Source: Monosporascus cannonballus (taxonomy: Eukaryota; Ascomycota; Sordariomycetes; Xylariales). Taken from it: a DNA stretch of 64,000 nt. The stretch spans positions 372,001-436,000 of the forward strand of contig QJNS01000022.1 in the NCBI GenBank assembly GCA_004154925.1, written 5' to 3'. Positions 24,701 through 39,072 of the stretch are shown here, in pieces (the stretch's first letter is position 1; each line of letters begins with the position of its first letter). Both the position numbers and the translations under genes were made by a program. The notes under the pieces are model-generated. The model searched no databases and was not told the origin of the DNA. It saw nothing but the letters and a program-made list of their open reading frames with translations.

Positions 24701-27700
24701 CATATTTATATACGTAATTTAAAATATATTAAGTAATTTTAAATAAAAATTTATTTCATCCTTTTTATTTATAACGTCGATATAAAACTTATCGTTCTTA
24801 AATATTTTTAATTTCCTAACCCTGTTTTCGTTACCGTACCCATATTTACATAATTCGTTTACTTTTATATTCTTACCGGAATCGCCAACGTTACCAAATC
24901 GTAATAAATTATAATTCGATATTATAAATAATATATTAAAAAAATCGAAATAATAATGTTTATCGAAATTAAAAAATTATAAATTAAAGATAAACGGTAT
25001 TTATTAAATAATAATATTAATAACGAATTAAAAAATAATTATAATATTAAATTAAAAAACAAAAAACGAAGTTTTACCGATCTTAATTAAAGCTAATAAC
25101 AAAAAATACATTTGGCTTTAACGCGGTATTACGGTTATAAAACGCAATAATTAAAAATATTTGTAAAATATTAATTAAAGCCATTAATGTATTATTTATT
25201 AATTAAATTTATTATTTTTATTTTGTTTTAATTCATTAAACTGTATATAGGACATTAATTTACCATTTTTTATTTAGTTTTAATTCAATAAACTTTATAT
25301 AGGATATTATTTTATTTTATTTTGAATTAATTATATATAATAATAAATATATAATAAATTTTTTTAACTAAAAAGAATAACGAAATTTTATATTATACGA
25401 TTCGAATTATAATTTATTATAATTATTAGCAAAATATCTTTTTAACTTATACCCTTTAATTTATAATGCCGAATTAAAATGTTTTGAATTTTATTTTCCG
25501 GGCTTTTTTTCGAATTCGTTATATTAATTCGTAAAATATTTTTATTTTTTTAACCTTTAAAGTATTTTAATTCGGGTCGAATAATTAAGATAAAAAATCG
25601 ATTATACGAATAAAAATATAATATGGATAATATTTCGCTATTATCAAAAAAGCTATTTTTTATTATTAATATAGTTATTCTGGTATCCACTTTTTTAAAT
25701 ATTAAGTTAAAATATTTAAGATTTCGAATTTATAATAAATCTTTGTTAATTATTTTTATAATTTTATTTTTCTATAGGTAAAATTAATATTTATTAGCTT
25801 ATAATCCTAATTAATAGTTTTCGAAACCGCCCGTATATTTTATTATTATTTTAATAAAAATTTGAATAATTAATTTTTTGTCGAATTAAGGCTTTTTAAT
25901 TCTTTTTATAAAGGTCGACGGCCGGATTTAATTTTTTTTTCTTTGTTACGTTTTCTTTTTGTCGGCGTAATTAGGTCCCTAGCTGGTTCTAAAGATTTCT
26001 TTGTTTTTTCTCCAGCTGGTTTTAAGAATTCCTTTATATTAAAATTTTATACAAATATTATAATAATTAGATATTCCGAATAACCGCCGAAACCCTTAAT
26101 ATTAATACCAACTATACCGTAATAATTAAGAATCTAATTTTTTTATAACTTTATATATTCGGCAATTAATTATATATAATTACAAATTCTTTTTATTTAA
26201 TATTATAAAAATAACGTTTATATAATGTATATTATAAAATATATTACGGTTTTATGTTTCTCTTAATCGGAACCATAAAATTATTATATCCCTAATATTA
26301 TCTATATTATGTAAATTATTATGGATTATAAATTCCCGAAAACGATTAACGGCCTAAATTTTACGGTTTTTTAAAAAATATATGCTGGTTAAATTTGCAA
26401 TATAAAGATTATTTACTTTACGATTCCAAATATTTACTATCTAATAATTCGTATTATCCGTATTAACAGTTTTATTATTATATTTTAATATAAAAAAAAT
26501 ATACATAATATTATATATTATTTAATAATACTTTCGGGGTTTAAGGGAAGTAAAGTTTAACAATTATTAAAATATATAAATATATTTTTATTAATTCTTT
26601 ATAAGTTATATACATATAGTTAGAATTTCGAAAAATGTATTTAAATATCATTTCGTAATTATCGTAAATAAAATATACGTTAATATATATATAACAGTAA
26701 ATAACTTACGTTTTTAGTATATAATAATAAAAGTTACCTTATAAAAACCTTATAATATTAATATTTTGCCGAATAATTGTTTAATTCAAAAAAGGTTTAT
26801 ATAATAAGCTGGGGTAAGGTTTAATAAGATAATATATATAATAAGAAATAAAATACGAAAAATAACGCTATAATTAATATAATTCGTATCAAAAATTAAT
26901 TTACCGTTATTACCATCTTTATATACGTTTTAACGATTTATTAAGTCGTCATATATTTTTCGAATATAATTACCGTAGTTTACATTATTAAATAATAATA
27001 ATACCATTATAAAAATTACATAATATTAAATATATATAAATGAATAATGATAATTAAAAATTTTAATAATATTATAAATTTACCGATATAAATTCGGCCT
27101 AATTAAAATTGAGAATATAAATAGAAATTCTAAAATATAGTAAATAAGGTAAAGTTCGTATATTAAATAATTACGGAATATATTATTAATAGTAATTAGG
27201 AATATATAACTATTCATAATATACAAATAAAGCTTACGGATAATTACTAAATTATAAAAATATTTCAAGGCAATATATATAATTAAGATTAAGATATATA
27301 GGAACTTTAGGATTATATAATTATAAATACACACTTTATTATATATAAATAAAGAAATTAACGTTATTCCTTTTTATAACGAAATAATAACAAATAAGGA
27401 AAAAGTCTAATAACCATATATAAATCTTTTATATAATTTATAAAATTGCTTTAATTAAATATATATCAAATATAATTATTATAATTATTTAATATATAAT
27501 TAATATTTTTTATTTAATTATAATTTCTTATAACTCCAAATACTTATTATATTTTACTATTTAAAATTACGGTATTTATATTATAATAATTATTAATTAA
27601 TTCTCGTTTTATTTAATACCCGCAATGTATAGTATAATATATACCTTTATATATTTTACGATGTTACAAAAAGTAAATAACTTTTTTGCCGATATAATAA

Positions 27701-30700
27701 AGGTAATTTCCGTTATAACTCCCGATAATATATTTCGAATAAACCTAAAAACCCTTATTCGCATAGATAAAACAAATTAAATTCGTTAATAATATCTTCG
27801 AAAAATAATATGCCCCTAAACAAAATTTATTTTCGAAAAATAACTTACCCTTAAAAAATGATCTTAAAAACTGGTAATAAAATTTCGGACTAAAACATAA
27901 CCGGAATAAATAATATAATAAAAATAATTTGCCTCTAAGAAATAATTTTAGAACGGATAATAAATTTTTAATGGAAAAATAACCAAATTTATTCTCAAAA
28001 TGATTTGCAATAAGGCGAAACCGATAACGTAATCCCGATTAAAGCATTTTGGTATTAATTAAAAATATTTAATTATTTTAAAATATAAATTCTTTTTACG
28101 GAAAATATATATCATACGTAACCGATTCCAAATATTAAATATATAATATAAAGTTATATTAATATGGCGCGAAATTAAAGAAAATAAATAGCTTATGTTT
28201 AAATATTAATGTAAATAGATATTAATTAAGAATATTTTCCAATTATTAAAAATTTATTAATGCGGTAATATTACTAAAAACATTTATTACGAATAAAACC
28301 CTTTATGACGGAAAAATATAATATTTATATAAGTATTAAATATTAATAATATAATTTGGGATATTTTTCATAATAATACTCAGCAAAATTATATTTACGT
28401 TATAACGGATTATACCTGCTTTAAAAGTTATTAAATTATTAAATTAATTACAAACTTTTAACTAATTACGGCTTTCGTAATTTAACAAAAAGGTTATATA
28501 AATCGAATATTATATAAACGATACGAAAAAAAGGTGTACAACTATATAAACCCGGCCATTTAACTAAAAAATATATATTATACAATTATTTTACAAACAT
28601 TATAATTTACGAAGTTATGCGGATAATAAATATGTAAATTACGTATAAAAATATAACGAAAAATATTTATATATAATTCTTAAATATTTAGCATTATTAT
28701 ATAATTTAAATAAATATTTTTAAATGGATTTAAACCTAAATATTACGCTTAAAACGAATAAAATCTTAAAATCCGAAAACGTAAAAAGAATTATTAATAT
28801 ATAGGTTATAATAGCATAGGAAAAAAGGCAAAACCGAAAGAAATGATTTTAGAAAATATTTAAAAAATATTAGTTAATAAATTAATTACAAACGAAATAT
28901 ACGGGTTAACCCAAAATTATACGTTATATTTAGTTATAAATAATATAATATTTTTATATAACTTTATAAAAGATAAAACGTTTTAAAAAATATAATTAAT
29001 TAACATTACGCAAATTAGAAATTTGATTATTTATATTAATTATATTAACAATTATATTACGTATCGTAACGTAGAATAATATTTTTTATATTTATAATTT
29101 TATTTTTAAAGGCGGATAAATTACATTAATATAATAACTAAATAATCGCGGTAATATATAAACCGATTCCGAAATTAATTAATTAAGATTACGTAAATAA
29201 TAAAATTACATCAATATTAAAATTATAATATAAGTATTATATCGTTTATATCGAAATATATTATAAACTAATAAAAAATAAAGAATTATATTAATAATTC
29301 GTTTTAGGTTAACAAATCCCTATTTTGCTTATCTGACGGCAATAATAGCGATATGGAACCGCTTTAATTAGGATTATTAATTAAATTATTAATAATTTGC
29401 ATTATGTGATCATAATTTCTTTTAGGTATACAGGATATTACGGTTATTTTAAGCCAAATTATCCTTAGCAAATTCGGTATTAAAAACGTTTCGAGTAATT
29501 ACGTTAAAAAACTTATAAATTAATTTTTGTTTTTTGCCGTATTTAACTAATTAAGCTCATTTATATCGTTAATAATAAGTACAATATTATTAAAATCGAT
29601 AAATTTAATTTTTATAATTTTACGACCTACAGCCAAAATATTTTCGAATTCCTAGTTATCTTTTTTGAATCCAAATTAAATATCTTTTAATATGCCAGAA
29701 ATTCCAAAACAAAAAATAAGCTCGGTTAAGGATTTTTTATAAAAATTCCGAATAACGTAACGTTTATTTCGTAAAAAATATATAATGGATATAGATTTTG
29801 CATTATAAGGATATACGGTACTTAATTAAAAACGAATTTCGGAAAAAAAAATATTAATATTATATGTATTATTTTTCGACCGCCGGATTTCGTCAATAAA
29901 TTATAAATTATAATATTTGCCTTTTCGATTAAAAATCTTTTATATTCTTTTCTTGGATTTTGTTCAAATTTGATTTAATTTATTATTGCAAAATAAAATA
30001 TTTTTTTTACCGTTATAAATTTAACTGGCCTTTTAAAAATAATACTATCGATATCAGCCGGTTAATATACTTACCATTATTATATCGTATAATATACGAA
30101 AAGTATAAATAAATCTAGGTTTTTTTAAAAAAAATAATTTCGTAATGTTTTATCGATAAAAACGGTATTAATTAACTATTAGTTATTATTTTTAATAAAG
30201 TTAAAAAAATTATCCCGTTATGGAATATAAGCCATATTAAAAATATTTCCGGTTCCGTCAGTATTTGATAAAAAGATTTTATTGCATACGTTTTAATTAG
30301 GGCCGCGTTATTTAAAAAATATTATAAATAAGTTATATTTCGAAATTAAAAAAGTAAAATATTTACGAATTATTTATTAAACTATTTATGTTATTAGGTA
30401 ACGTATTATTAATAAATAATAATAAAACTTTTTCGTTCTAAAGCTCCTTATTTATTAACGCGTTTTAATTAAAATCCCGTAATATTTTCCTTATTTATCT
30501 AGCTTAACCAAATTCTTTAAAAATTACGTTATATATGATAAATTCAAGTTCGGTAACGGTTAACCGGAAATATATATATTTTATGAATTCGGTAAGTTTT
30601 ATTTTCGAAAAAAGGTTTTTAATTAAGGTATTCCGGAAATTCTTATATATATTAAATGTTTTTGTTATAAATAATTTATGTCGAATACGTGATTTCTGGA

Positions 30701-32750
30701 AAAATTACGTAAATATATAAATATTATGTATGTAAAAAATAAAGAGTTTGAAAAAGTAAAATTTCGGTAATTTTTAATATAATTTCGTTATTTTATTTAA
30801 AAACTAATAATTTATTTTTAAAATTATTTATATTTTATAAGGTTCGGTTCTATTATCGGGTTAATAAATACGTACATATATAAATAAAAAGTTTATTAAT
30901 ATATAAAACAAAATAAGAATAAAAAAAGATTATTATTTTTTATTATATAAATTAATTGTGTAAACCTAATTAATTTATATTTTTCGAATATAACTAATTA
31001 TTTTCTAATTTGGACAAGTAAAATAGAAATGTTCCGAAAATAAATAAAATTATTTTTTTTAAATTTATATATTTTTTAGAACAAACTTTAATAAACGTTA
31101 TAAAACCGTCGATAATGTCTTAATTTTCGTTAATTATATTTAATAAAATATAACGACGTTTATTATATAGTATATATTTTAATTTAAGAAAACCGGAGAA
31201 TTTTTGCTTATTGTATTTATAAAACGTAATAACAAAACTAAACAGTAAAATCTAAATAATATTAATTATATATTAATAAACAATATTAAGCGGTATCAGT
31301 TAAAATTATTATATTTCATAAAAGTATTTTATTTTATAATATTAATTAAGTTAAAATATAAATTATTTTAATTTTTTTAAAACAAATAATTATAATAACG
31401 GATAAAGGCGATAATAATATTTTGTATAACGGTAGTATATAGAAACGTTATATTTCGAATATAATGTTAAATATTAAATTTATCGTATTAAAATATAATA
31501 TCATTTTATTATATTTAATTATAAAACTTAATTTATTTTACTTAAAATTATATTATTATAAAAGAATTAATACGGTTATCTTAATTTCCTTTATTAACCG
31601 AATTCCATTTTTATTAAACGTATAATAATTTTCGTAAATACGTAACCTTTTTAATATATCGATATTATCCCGTAATACATCCCAAAATAATAAAAATCTG
31701 CTTAATAAATAAAATAAATAATTATTATTAATTTTTGAAATTATGGAAACCATAATAATTAAAATTATAAAAAAGGATATATAAAAATATCCGAATCGTT
31801 ATTATTACGGAATTGTTTCGTTTTCCGTTTTATATTATATAACTGTTATTTTTTTAAGTATATAATTATTTAATTTAAAAACTTAAATTAATTAAAAACA
31901 AACGCTTTTATAAAACGTTAATTTTTATCCAAAATAACATAAATTATTTTAATTTCGAATAATATTTTCTTCGATAAATAACGAAATCCAAACCCTTTTA
32001 CGAAAATCAAAAATTTCTTACATAATATATTATAATATTTATGGATAATAAAGTTTTAATTAATAAGAATTATAAAGGTTTATTAATTTTGGTATATTAT
32101 TAACTTATTACGTAATTATTTTATTTAATACGTTAATTAAACGTTAAATTCTAACGGTTAAATTAGTCGTTCGGTTATTATCGTATAGAATTTAGTTACG
32201 AACAAAGTTATCGAATCTTATATTCGTCCGTTATTTTAGCCAAAATATTAAAATATATATACATATATTCTGTTTTTTTGGATTCGTACGGTAAAACTGG
32301 AAAAGTTCGGATTTATATTATTTTATAAAGGGGAATAATAATATAATAACGTTAAGTTATAACTGCTGGATACGTTAGGGTTTAAAAATAGTAAATAGGT
32401 TTTAATCAAAATTATCGTAATATTAATAATAAACTATGGTTAAAATAATCGTATATATATATATATATAATTACAAAAACGTATTATTATTAAGTTATTA
32501 CGATTTTTGTTTTTCTTAAGAAGCAAATTTATAGAACGAAACCTTTTTTTCGCACAATTACAACTTAGGCCTTGTTGGCTTGTTACGGAGATTTGGGATT
32601 TGATTTGTTAATATTTAGCGTTGTAAAGCGGTACTTGAGTAACTTTGAAGAAAGTGGGAAAACGAGCCAGAGAGGCCTGAGCTAACTGAGGTAAACTGCG
32701 AACGAAAAAAATTAAAATGCAAATTATCGGAAAACGACTTTTCTTGTTAT
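21702..32750. mobile_element. Unidentified RIP-saturated insertion of about 11 kb in G6
   Basis: Interrupts the antisense ORF of G6; the right edge is only known to lie between about 32,700 and 32,805. Composition is extremely AT-rich, except both ends: 21,702-21,775 and about 32,540-32,705 are GC-richer and little mutated. I found no LTR pair, TIR, or secure protein domain. Frames on both strands show TAA/TAG stops. The left end has two adjacent hairpins and, on the minus strand, terminates CTGA next to T, as a Helitron 3' end (hairpin, CTRR, T) would, but no Rep/helicase motif could be read. Short open frames at 27,080-27,334, 30,535-30,720 and 31,556-31,753 have no recognisable content. 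Confidence 0.5.
21707..21757 (-). repeat. GC-rich double hairpin at the edge of the insertion
   Basis: Stem ACCCC/GGGGT (21,707-21,711 with 21,718-21,722), then GTGGCT/AGCCAC (21,724-21,729 with 21,752-21,757) enclosing GCGCC-TGC-GGCGC (21,730-21,742). It stands out from AT-rich surroundings and may be a transposon terminus. Confidence 0.6.
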
Positions 32751-32809
32751 TCGTCCTATATTAAAAACAATTAATCCAATTATAACATACGAGGTCTAAA
32801 CCCAAAGCA

Positions 32810-33165
32810 AATGTAACGTATTGCTACTTAGCATCGAAAACTTAAATTAAAACTAAAAGCCGCAAAAAAAAACAGCCGACCAGGTTAACGCTCGTTTGCG
32901 CCGTTTGCGTAAACAAAAAAGAATATGGTACAACAAAATAATAAAAGCCGTATCCCGTGGTATCGATAATCTGGAAAAACTGGAAAAATTAGAAGGTTAA
33001 AAAAAATAGGTCGAACTAAAGGCCATTAAGGCCGCATCGGCAAAGGCCGCATCCTCCCTTAATTAATCCAACCTTAAGTCCACCAACTGGTCGTCTATTA
33101 ATTAAAGGGCCTTTAACCCTGCTAACCTCGGCGTTATTAATAAAAGTTCTTTAATAAACGCTAAG
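32810..33165 (+). pseudogene. G6 antisense ORF, C-terminal part
   Basis: After C-N-V (aligned with the last cluster position of G3), the frame reads a long basic helix: KKTADQVNARLRRLRKQKR, then two LEKLEKLEG-type heptads, then an Ala/Lys segment (KAIKAASAKAASS). Only TAA/TAG stops at former Gln/Trp positions interrupt it. The L-R-R-L-R-K-Q-K-R block aligns with LNRLQKQKR of G3. It is among the best-conserved sequence in the AT-rich block. Confidence 0.65.
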
Positions 33166-33169
33166 GGTT

Positions 33170-36100
33170 ATTAAGATTTTTGGCGAGTTTCTAGGTATTT
33201 TCAGAATCCGGATGCTTTTTTTATTTAATTAGATACTAGGTAAGTCCGTTTTATTTCCGTATATCGAATATTTTTTTTATTTTATATATTTGTTCGTCTT
33301 TTACTTTTACATTATTTTCTACTATGTGCACTTTAATTATATTTGTTATGAATTCGAATAAAGAAACGTAAAAAATTAAATGATATTTAACTTTTGGGAA
33401 AAGTTCCCATTAATACTTATTTTCTGAGATTTTCTTAGCGATTTTGTATAAACCGATATACTTGAAATCGAACTTTTTTTTATTAAATCGTTTTGTTTAA
33501 ATGTTTTTTATGGCGAAAAAAAACTATCTCCCTTTTTTCGAAAGTTTATTTTTTAACCTTTTCTGGTTATTATATTTGTTTATCTAGTTACGTTCGAATT
33601 TTAATTTTATTTTTATTTCTTAATATACCTTTCGTAATTATTTCGATATAAGTATTATTTTACCATTAATTGGATTATTGTCATCTATATTTCTATAAAC
33701 CTTTGAAATAAAACAAAAATTTACGTTCGCAGATGTTATTTTAATATTTTCGTAATAATTGATATTATAGGCAAATTATGCGATTAATAATTTCTTAACA
33801 CAGTTATTCTGTTCGTAATTAATATCACATTATAAGTAAATTTCCGATATTTAATTTATCCGTTTTATTTATTATTTATTTATAGTTTAAAAATGTGAAG
33901 TAATTTATAGTTAGACCAATTTATATCATAAAACCTTACCAAAATTTAAATTTAAATATTAATCCTTAATTTAAAATAATTTCAATTAATAATCCGTATA
34001 TATTAGAAATAAACCTGAACAGAAATATATGCCATTTATTTACCGTTGATATCTCTATAATATAATAAGAAATAAGAAGATTTCGTAAATCGATAAACGA
34101 TTACGAAAATACTATTATAATATACTTCTATAACTAAATCTTCTAATATAAAAAGTTTAATAATAAAATCGAATGTAACTAAATACTATGGTCGCTTTAC
34201 GACTAGTAATAACTGTAATTTTTCGTATAGCTTATGTCGTCGAGCCTTTATTATAGCGCAAATATCGCATTATTGTATAATATTTTACACGATTAATTTT
34301 ATTTTAAAAAAATATGTACGTTAAAGCCGCTTTAGAGTTTTGTAAATCCCTGAATGTCTATATAACTAATATTCGTATATGTTTCGTATTAATTCTTTTT
34401 GGTATTTTTTAAAACTTGTATTTTATCCGTTTTTTGGTCCTTTAGAAGATCGTTATTTTATTATTGGATTTTCTAATACATATCAAAAGGTGCTGCCCGA
34501 ATTGTCATAATCTGTCGCGGGCGTAAATATCCTTTTATAATAATATAGAAAATTATATAGCTAACGTTAACCAATTTCTTTTCGAAATCTAGTCGCCTGC
34601 TCAGGGCGTCTGCTTTGTTATTCTTTAAGCCTTTTTTATAAATAATAACGAAATCGAAATTCGCCAATTTTTCCGCGTAACGAAATTATCGTCCTATAAG
34701 TTTTCTAGTCTTAATAAAACGGGTAAGATTTTGATAATTCGTATAAACCTTAATCTAGTGCAAATTTCTCTTTAGAAAATATTTGAATTTTCGGAAAGCT
34801 ATAATAATAGCTATAAATTCCTTATTAAAATGCCGTAATTAAACACGGTTCTTTTTAACTTATATAAACAAAATGCATTAAGATACAGTTTACCTTAATT
34901 ATTTCGTTATTTGATTATTACGCCTAACGCGTAATCTAAAATATCGGTTTCTAACTTCACAAAACGTGTCAAATCGTATATAATTAATATTAATTCGGTA
35001 ATAATCGTATTCTTAATATCTTTAAATGCCTTTTTTATCTTAAGCGTCCATTTAAACTCTTTTTTTCGTAAGGTTAATCAAAGATATAACTAATTTATTA
35101 AAATTTGGAATAAATATTTTATAATAATTAGCCAATCTAAGATATGCCTGTACCTCCGTAACCGTAATTAACATTTGCCATTCTGTAATTACATCAACTT
35201 TCTTAATGTCCATCTTAATATATCCTAAAGAAATGATATATTCCAGATATTTTACTATTTATACGTAAAATTGACTCTCTTTTACCTTAATAAATAACCG
35301 TACGTCCTATAAAGCTTAAAGAATCTTATAAATATGTCCTATATATACTTTTTCCATTTCTAAGAAAATAAAAATGTCATCGAGAGAACAAACGACAAAA
35401 ACATTAAGATATTTTCGTAACATATAATTAATTATTCGTTAAAGGATTATTAATATTCGTAAGTTCTATTAATATAACCAAATACTTGAATAATCCGTAT
35501 TTCGTTCTAAAGGTTATTTTTTATTCATATCTTTTTTTAATCCTAGTAAGGTTATTTATTTTTAAAATCGAATACTATAAATTATTTAACTCCCTAAATT
35601 CGGTCTTTTATTTTTGGAATTAAGGGTAATTATATTTAATTTTTCACAGTAATATCGTTTAATAATCGATAATTAATTACAAATCGTAACTTTTTATTTT
35701 TGTAAAATACGAAAAACATTAAATATCCTGCTAATAACTTTAAAAATCAAATCTATCTCTTCTATAATCAATTTTCTAAGTATTTTCTGAAAACGCGTAA
35801 TTCGTTTCCGCTAAGATTATAAATAAGGTAAAATTTTGTCGAAGATCCTTTTTAAAAACTATTTTATAATCTTATTCGCTATATTCTAATAGTTTTATAT
35901 CAAATTTTTTTCTGAAAAGTTGCTTATATTAATAATACTATAATAACATATTAATTAAATCTTTTAATTTTAGGAGCTATTACTTTAAATCGTTATTTAG
36001 TTATTTTAATTTCGCTTTAATAATAATAACGACACGTCGTATTTTTTGGATACCCATTTTTTTCTTATATTTTGTCCTTTAAGGTAGTAAAACTTCTGTC

Positions 36101-38560
36101 GTATCCTTATGCCTACATTCGTCGTTATTTCCGATCAAATATTAAGATTTTAATTTTTTTTCTATCTGTTAATAAGGTATAAGGTGAACTTTACTTAACC
36201 AATCTCTTTATTAATCAAAACTTCGTATTGGCATATCCATAATAATCCTAAGATCATATTGCAATTTTTAAATAAAATAATATCGAAATTAATTATCTAA
36301 TATCGTTTTTGGATAAAAATCTCGAAATAATTAATTTCGCATATAATTTTCCCGTTATCGTAAGCGAATTCCTAATCTTCGGCATTCGTAGCTGTATAAG
36401 ATTTTAACTTATATCTCTATAGCAGTTTGAACCCATTAGTTATATCTAGTACAATATAATTTCCCTCCAAAACTCCGTAATCTACTATTATAGTATATTA
36501 ATACGTTTTAATTCGTATATCCAAAGTAAAAAAGTTATTAAAGGCTGTTATTGTCGCGTTTTTAAAGCTCTTTTTGAGAATTCTTTTCAATTCTTCTAGG
36601 TTTCGTTATTTTACGGCTTTTTTACAGGTAATCCTTTTCTTTTAACTTATATTCGAATTTATCGAACTTTCTTTATATTTTTATATATAGCGCGTTGAAC
36701 TGTTATACTTATTGTTGTTACCAGTATATTGTTTTTTCGAACTATACCAATTATTTTTAATTTTGGTGTAATTTGTTTTTATTAGGTAAATTATATTTTA
36801 TGGTTTCGATTACATCTTATTATGCATTATATTAATTATCGTTTCACAGTTCGCCTATAAATTAACGTAATTTTTTCATAATATTTTTCGTTATGACTTC
36901 AAATAAACATTAATTAAAAATAATGATTTTTTAAGCAATATTTCTTTATTATATACTGAATTAAGGCCTTTTTTATTTGGTAGTTATATTATTTATAATA
37001 ATAGAAAATTTTTCTTACGGCTATTACTTTTCTTTAGACTAACTTTTTGCTTCGACCAGCTGGTAAATATCTCCTGGGGCTATAAATCGGAAATATCGAT
37101 ATTATTATTTATCGTTTTTATTATTTTCAGTTCGATTTAGAAAATCGAATCTTTTATAATATATACGAGTAATTTTTTCGTAATCGGAATACTTTCGTCG
37201 TCGACAATATATAACATACATTCTGCTGTATTGATCAAGGGTTTCGGAACAGATTTCTTTTATCTAATTCCAATATTTTCGTAACTATCCTTATAACTTT
37301 TTTTGTTATAATCGTAATACTTGCTAAACTAATTTCCTAGTTTTTTGTATCTTTCGTCAAATTTCCTATCGAAATAGTCTTTATTTGTATCGTATCTAGA
37401 TTATATTAATAGATTTACTACTGCTCTTTTAATTCTCTCTGGATTATCTTTCGGGTACAGATTTCTAGTTATCTTAACGGGGTTTTTTAGGTACCTTGCA
37501 CCATGTTATTTTATATCCTATACTATTACAATTAAAATATTTAATTTAGCTCTAATCCTTTTTATAAATGGCCTTAAGCTCTATATGTCCTGGTTCCGTA
37601 CCATAAAAAATGTTACCGCGTTAAAAAACGTTAATATTGGCCGTATATCGGGGTTTATTATTATTTTTGCCTTAAGTACTTTTAGTACGTTAGGCGTATT
37701 GTCGATTGTTAATCTTAATTACTATCGCGATATAATCCGAGAAATATTCAGGCCAATCGAACTTGAAAAGGTTTTCTTATATTTCCTTTTTTTAAATTAT
37801 CGAAAAACTTAATTATTAATATTTTTATCCTTGATATAGGTTAAATATTAACTAAATAAACGTACTTCCGCAATTAAATTTCAATTCTCTTTATTATAAC
37901 TATTAGATCTATATTTCGGCCTTTATTTTTTCGCTTATTATTTCGAAAATGTTTCTTAATATTTACTTAAATTATTCTTAATCGTTATATATTTATATTA
38001 CTTCCGGGTTTCGTTTTTCGATTAGCAAAATAACGCATTTTCTTATAACGGGCTCGAACTAAATAGCCGCATCTCCGATAAATCGTCTGATTGCAAATTG
38101 AATTCGTACAATAAACGTAATTAGTCAAATAGGAAAATACCCGAAATATATTCGGCATTAAGTTAAAAACAGTTATAGCTTGGTCGAAATTCCGTCGAAA
38201 AGTTCCGGTTTAAAAAGCTTAAAAACTTTTCTTGATTTTTTGATAAAATTTAGCTAAATAACCTAACTCGCTTAAAAGAGTTTTCCGATTTCGGAAACCT
38301 TTTTTTTTTCCTTAAGCTTCTTATAAGCGGTTTAAAGAACGTCATAAGATTAATATTATCCTTTTTAAGTTAAATAATACGTTCGTTTATAACATCCAGG
38401 CGTCGAAAATTTCTTTGCGAAAAAAAAACCAAATTACTTTTTTTCGGATTCCATTCCAATATCCGAGTTATGAAGGACTTAGTAAATGGGCTATTCGGGC
38501 TGCTTATTAGTAAACATAATATTAAAGATATTACTCAAAATTTAACCATATTACTAAATA
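33170..38560 (-). pseudogene. G6 gag-pol remnant
   Basis: Minus-strand order from right to left: gag (38,500 down to about 37,400) with a zinc knuckle at about 37,500-37,545 reading Y-x2-C-x4-Y-x4-C; protease about 36,500; RT about 36,260-35,300 with the two catalytic Asp of YxDD still present at 35,376-35,381; RNase H about 35,000-34,700 (ALSRR-containing linker near 34,600); integrase about 34,500-33,400; chromodomain about 33,170-33,300 (P-D-S-E-N-T). Numerous stops. The 64-codon frame 34,473-34,667 is a genuine in-frame piece (NFDFVIIYKKGLKNNKADALSRR-type RNase H end). Confidence 0.8.
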
Positions 38561-38573
38561 AAAGCTTATAACG

Positions 38574-39040
38574 TATAACGGCTAAATAGTTTAACCAATT
38601 ATTAAACCTTAATCGTACGAATTTATATTAATAAGAATATTATAGAAATTTAAAAAATAAATATATTAACATATTATATTTGGTAATGTTAAAAATATCT
38701 TAAATAATAAATTATTATTACAAATTAATGTTATTTTAATTATAAAAATAACGATTATCTTATATTTATCGTTAATAACCTTATTTTACTTAAATTAATA
38801 TAATTTCGCAAAATTTCAAAAATTCCGACTTTCGTAAATTTCGTAAGATCTTAATAATCCTAGTTTTCGTAAATTTCGCAAAATTTTAACATTTCCGACT
38901 TTCGTAAATTTTGCAAAATCCTAATAATCCTAACTTTCGTAAATCTCGCAAGATCCCAATAATCCTGTTACATGACTCTTTCCCTGGTGCTCCACTTGCT
39001 TAACTGTTTCTGGGTGTGCCAAGGACGTTAGGTCATAACA
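38574..39040 (-). repeat. G6 LTR, right in window (5' LTR)
   Basis: 467 bp, TATAACGGC at the left end to GGTCATAACA at the right end, followed by the TCGAG duplication. Pairs with 21,033-21,499. Confidence 0.92.
38807..38981 (-). repeat. Five 35-bp tandem repeats in G6 U3 (right LTR)
   Basis: Units begin at 38,807, 38,842, 38,877, 38,912 and 38,947, matching the array in the left LTR in number and period. Confidence 0.88.
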
Positions 39041-39045
39041 TCGAG

Positions 39046-39072
39046 GCGAAAATCCTAAGAAGAAAAAATTCG
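39046..39072 (+). other. Polypurine tract of G5
   Basis: Purine-rich segment (CCTAAGAAGAAAAAATTCG) directly before the 3' LTR of G5, with the same AT(T/C)CG end as the other copies. Separated from the rest of G5 by G6. Confidence 0.65.

Larger units (their letters stand above)
21033..39040 (-). mobile_element. G6: full-length Gypsy element with an 11-kb insertion
   Basis: Two LTRs of exactly 467 bp (21,033-21,499; 38,574-39,040) in the same orientation, flanked by perfect TCGAG duplications (21,028-21,032; 39,041-39,045). gag-pol reads on the minus strand (33,170-38,560). The antisense ORF lies next to the left LTR and is split by the unidentified block 21,702 to about 32,750. Total 18.0 kb, about 7 kb without that block. 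Confidence 0.92.

Noticed and set aside
25210..25310. Imperfect tandem duplication of about 52 bp (TTTTAATTCA..AAACT..TATATAGGA)
   Set aside because: Real but short and inside the RIP-saturated unidentified block; no function suggested, so not listed as a feature.
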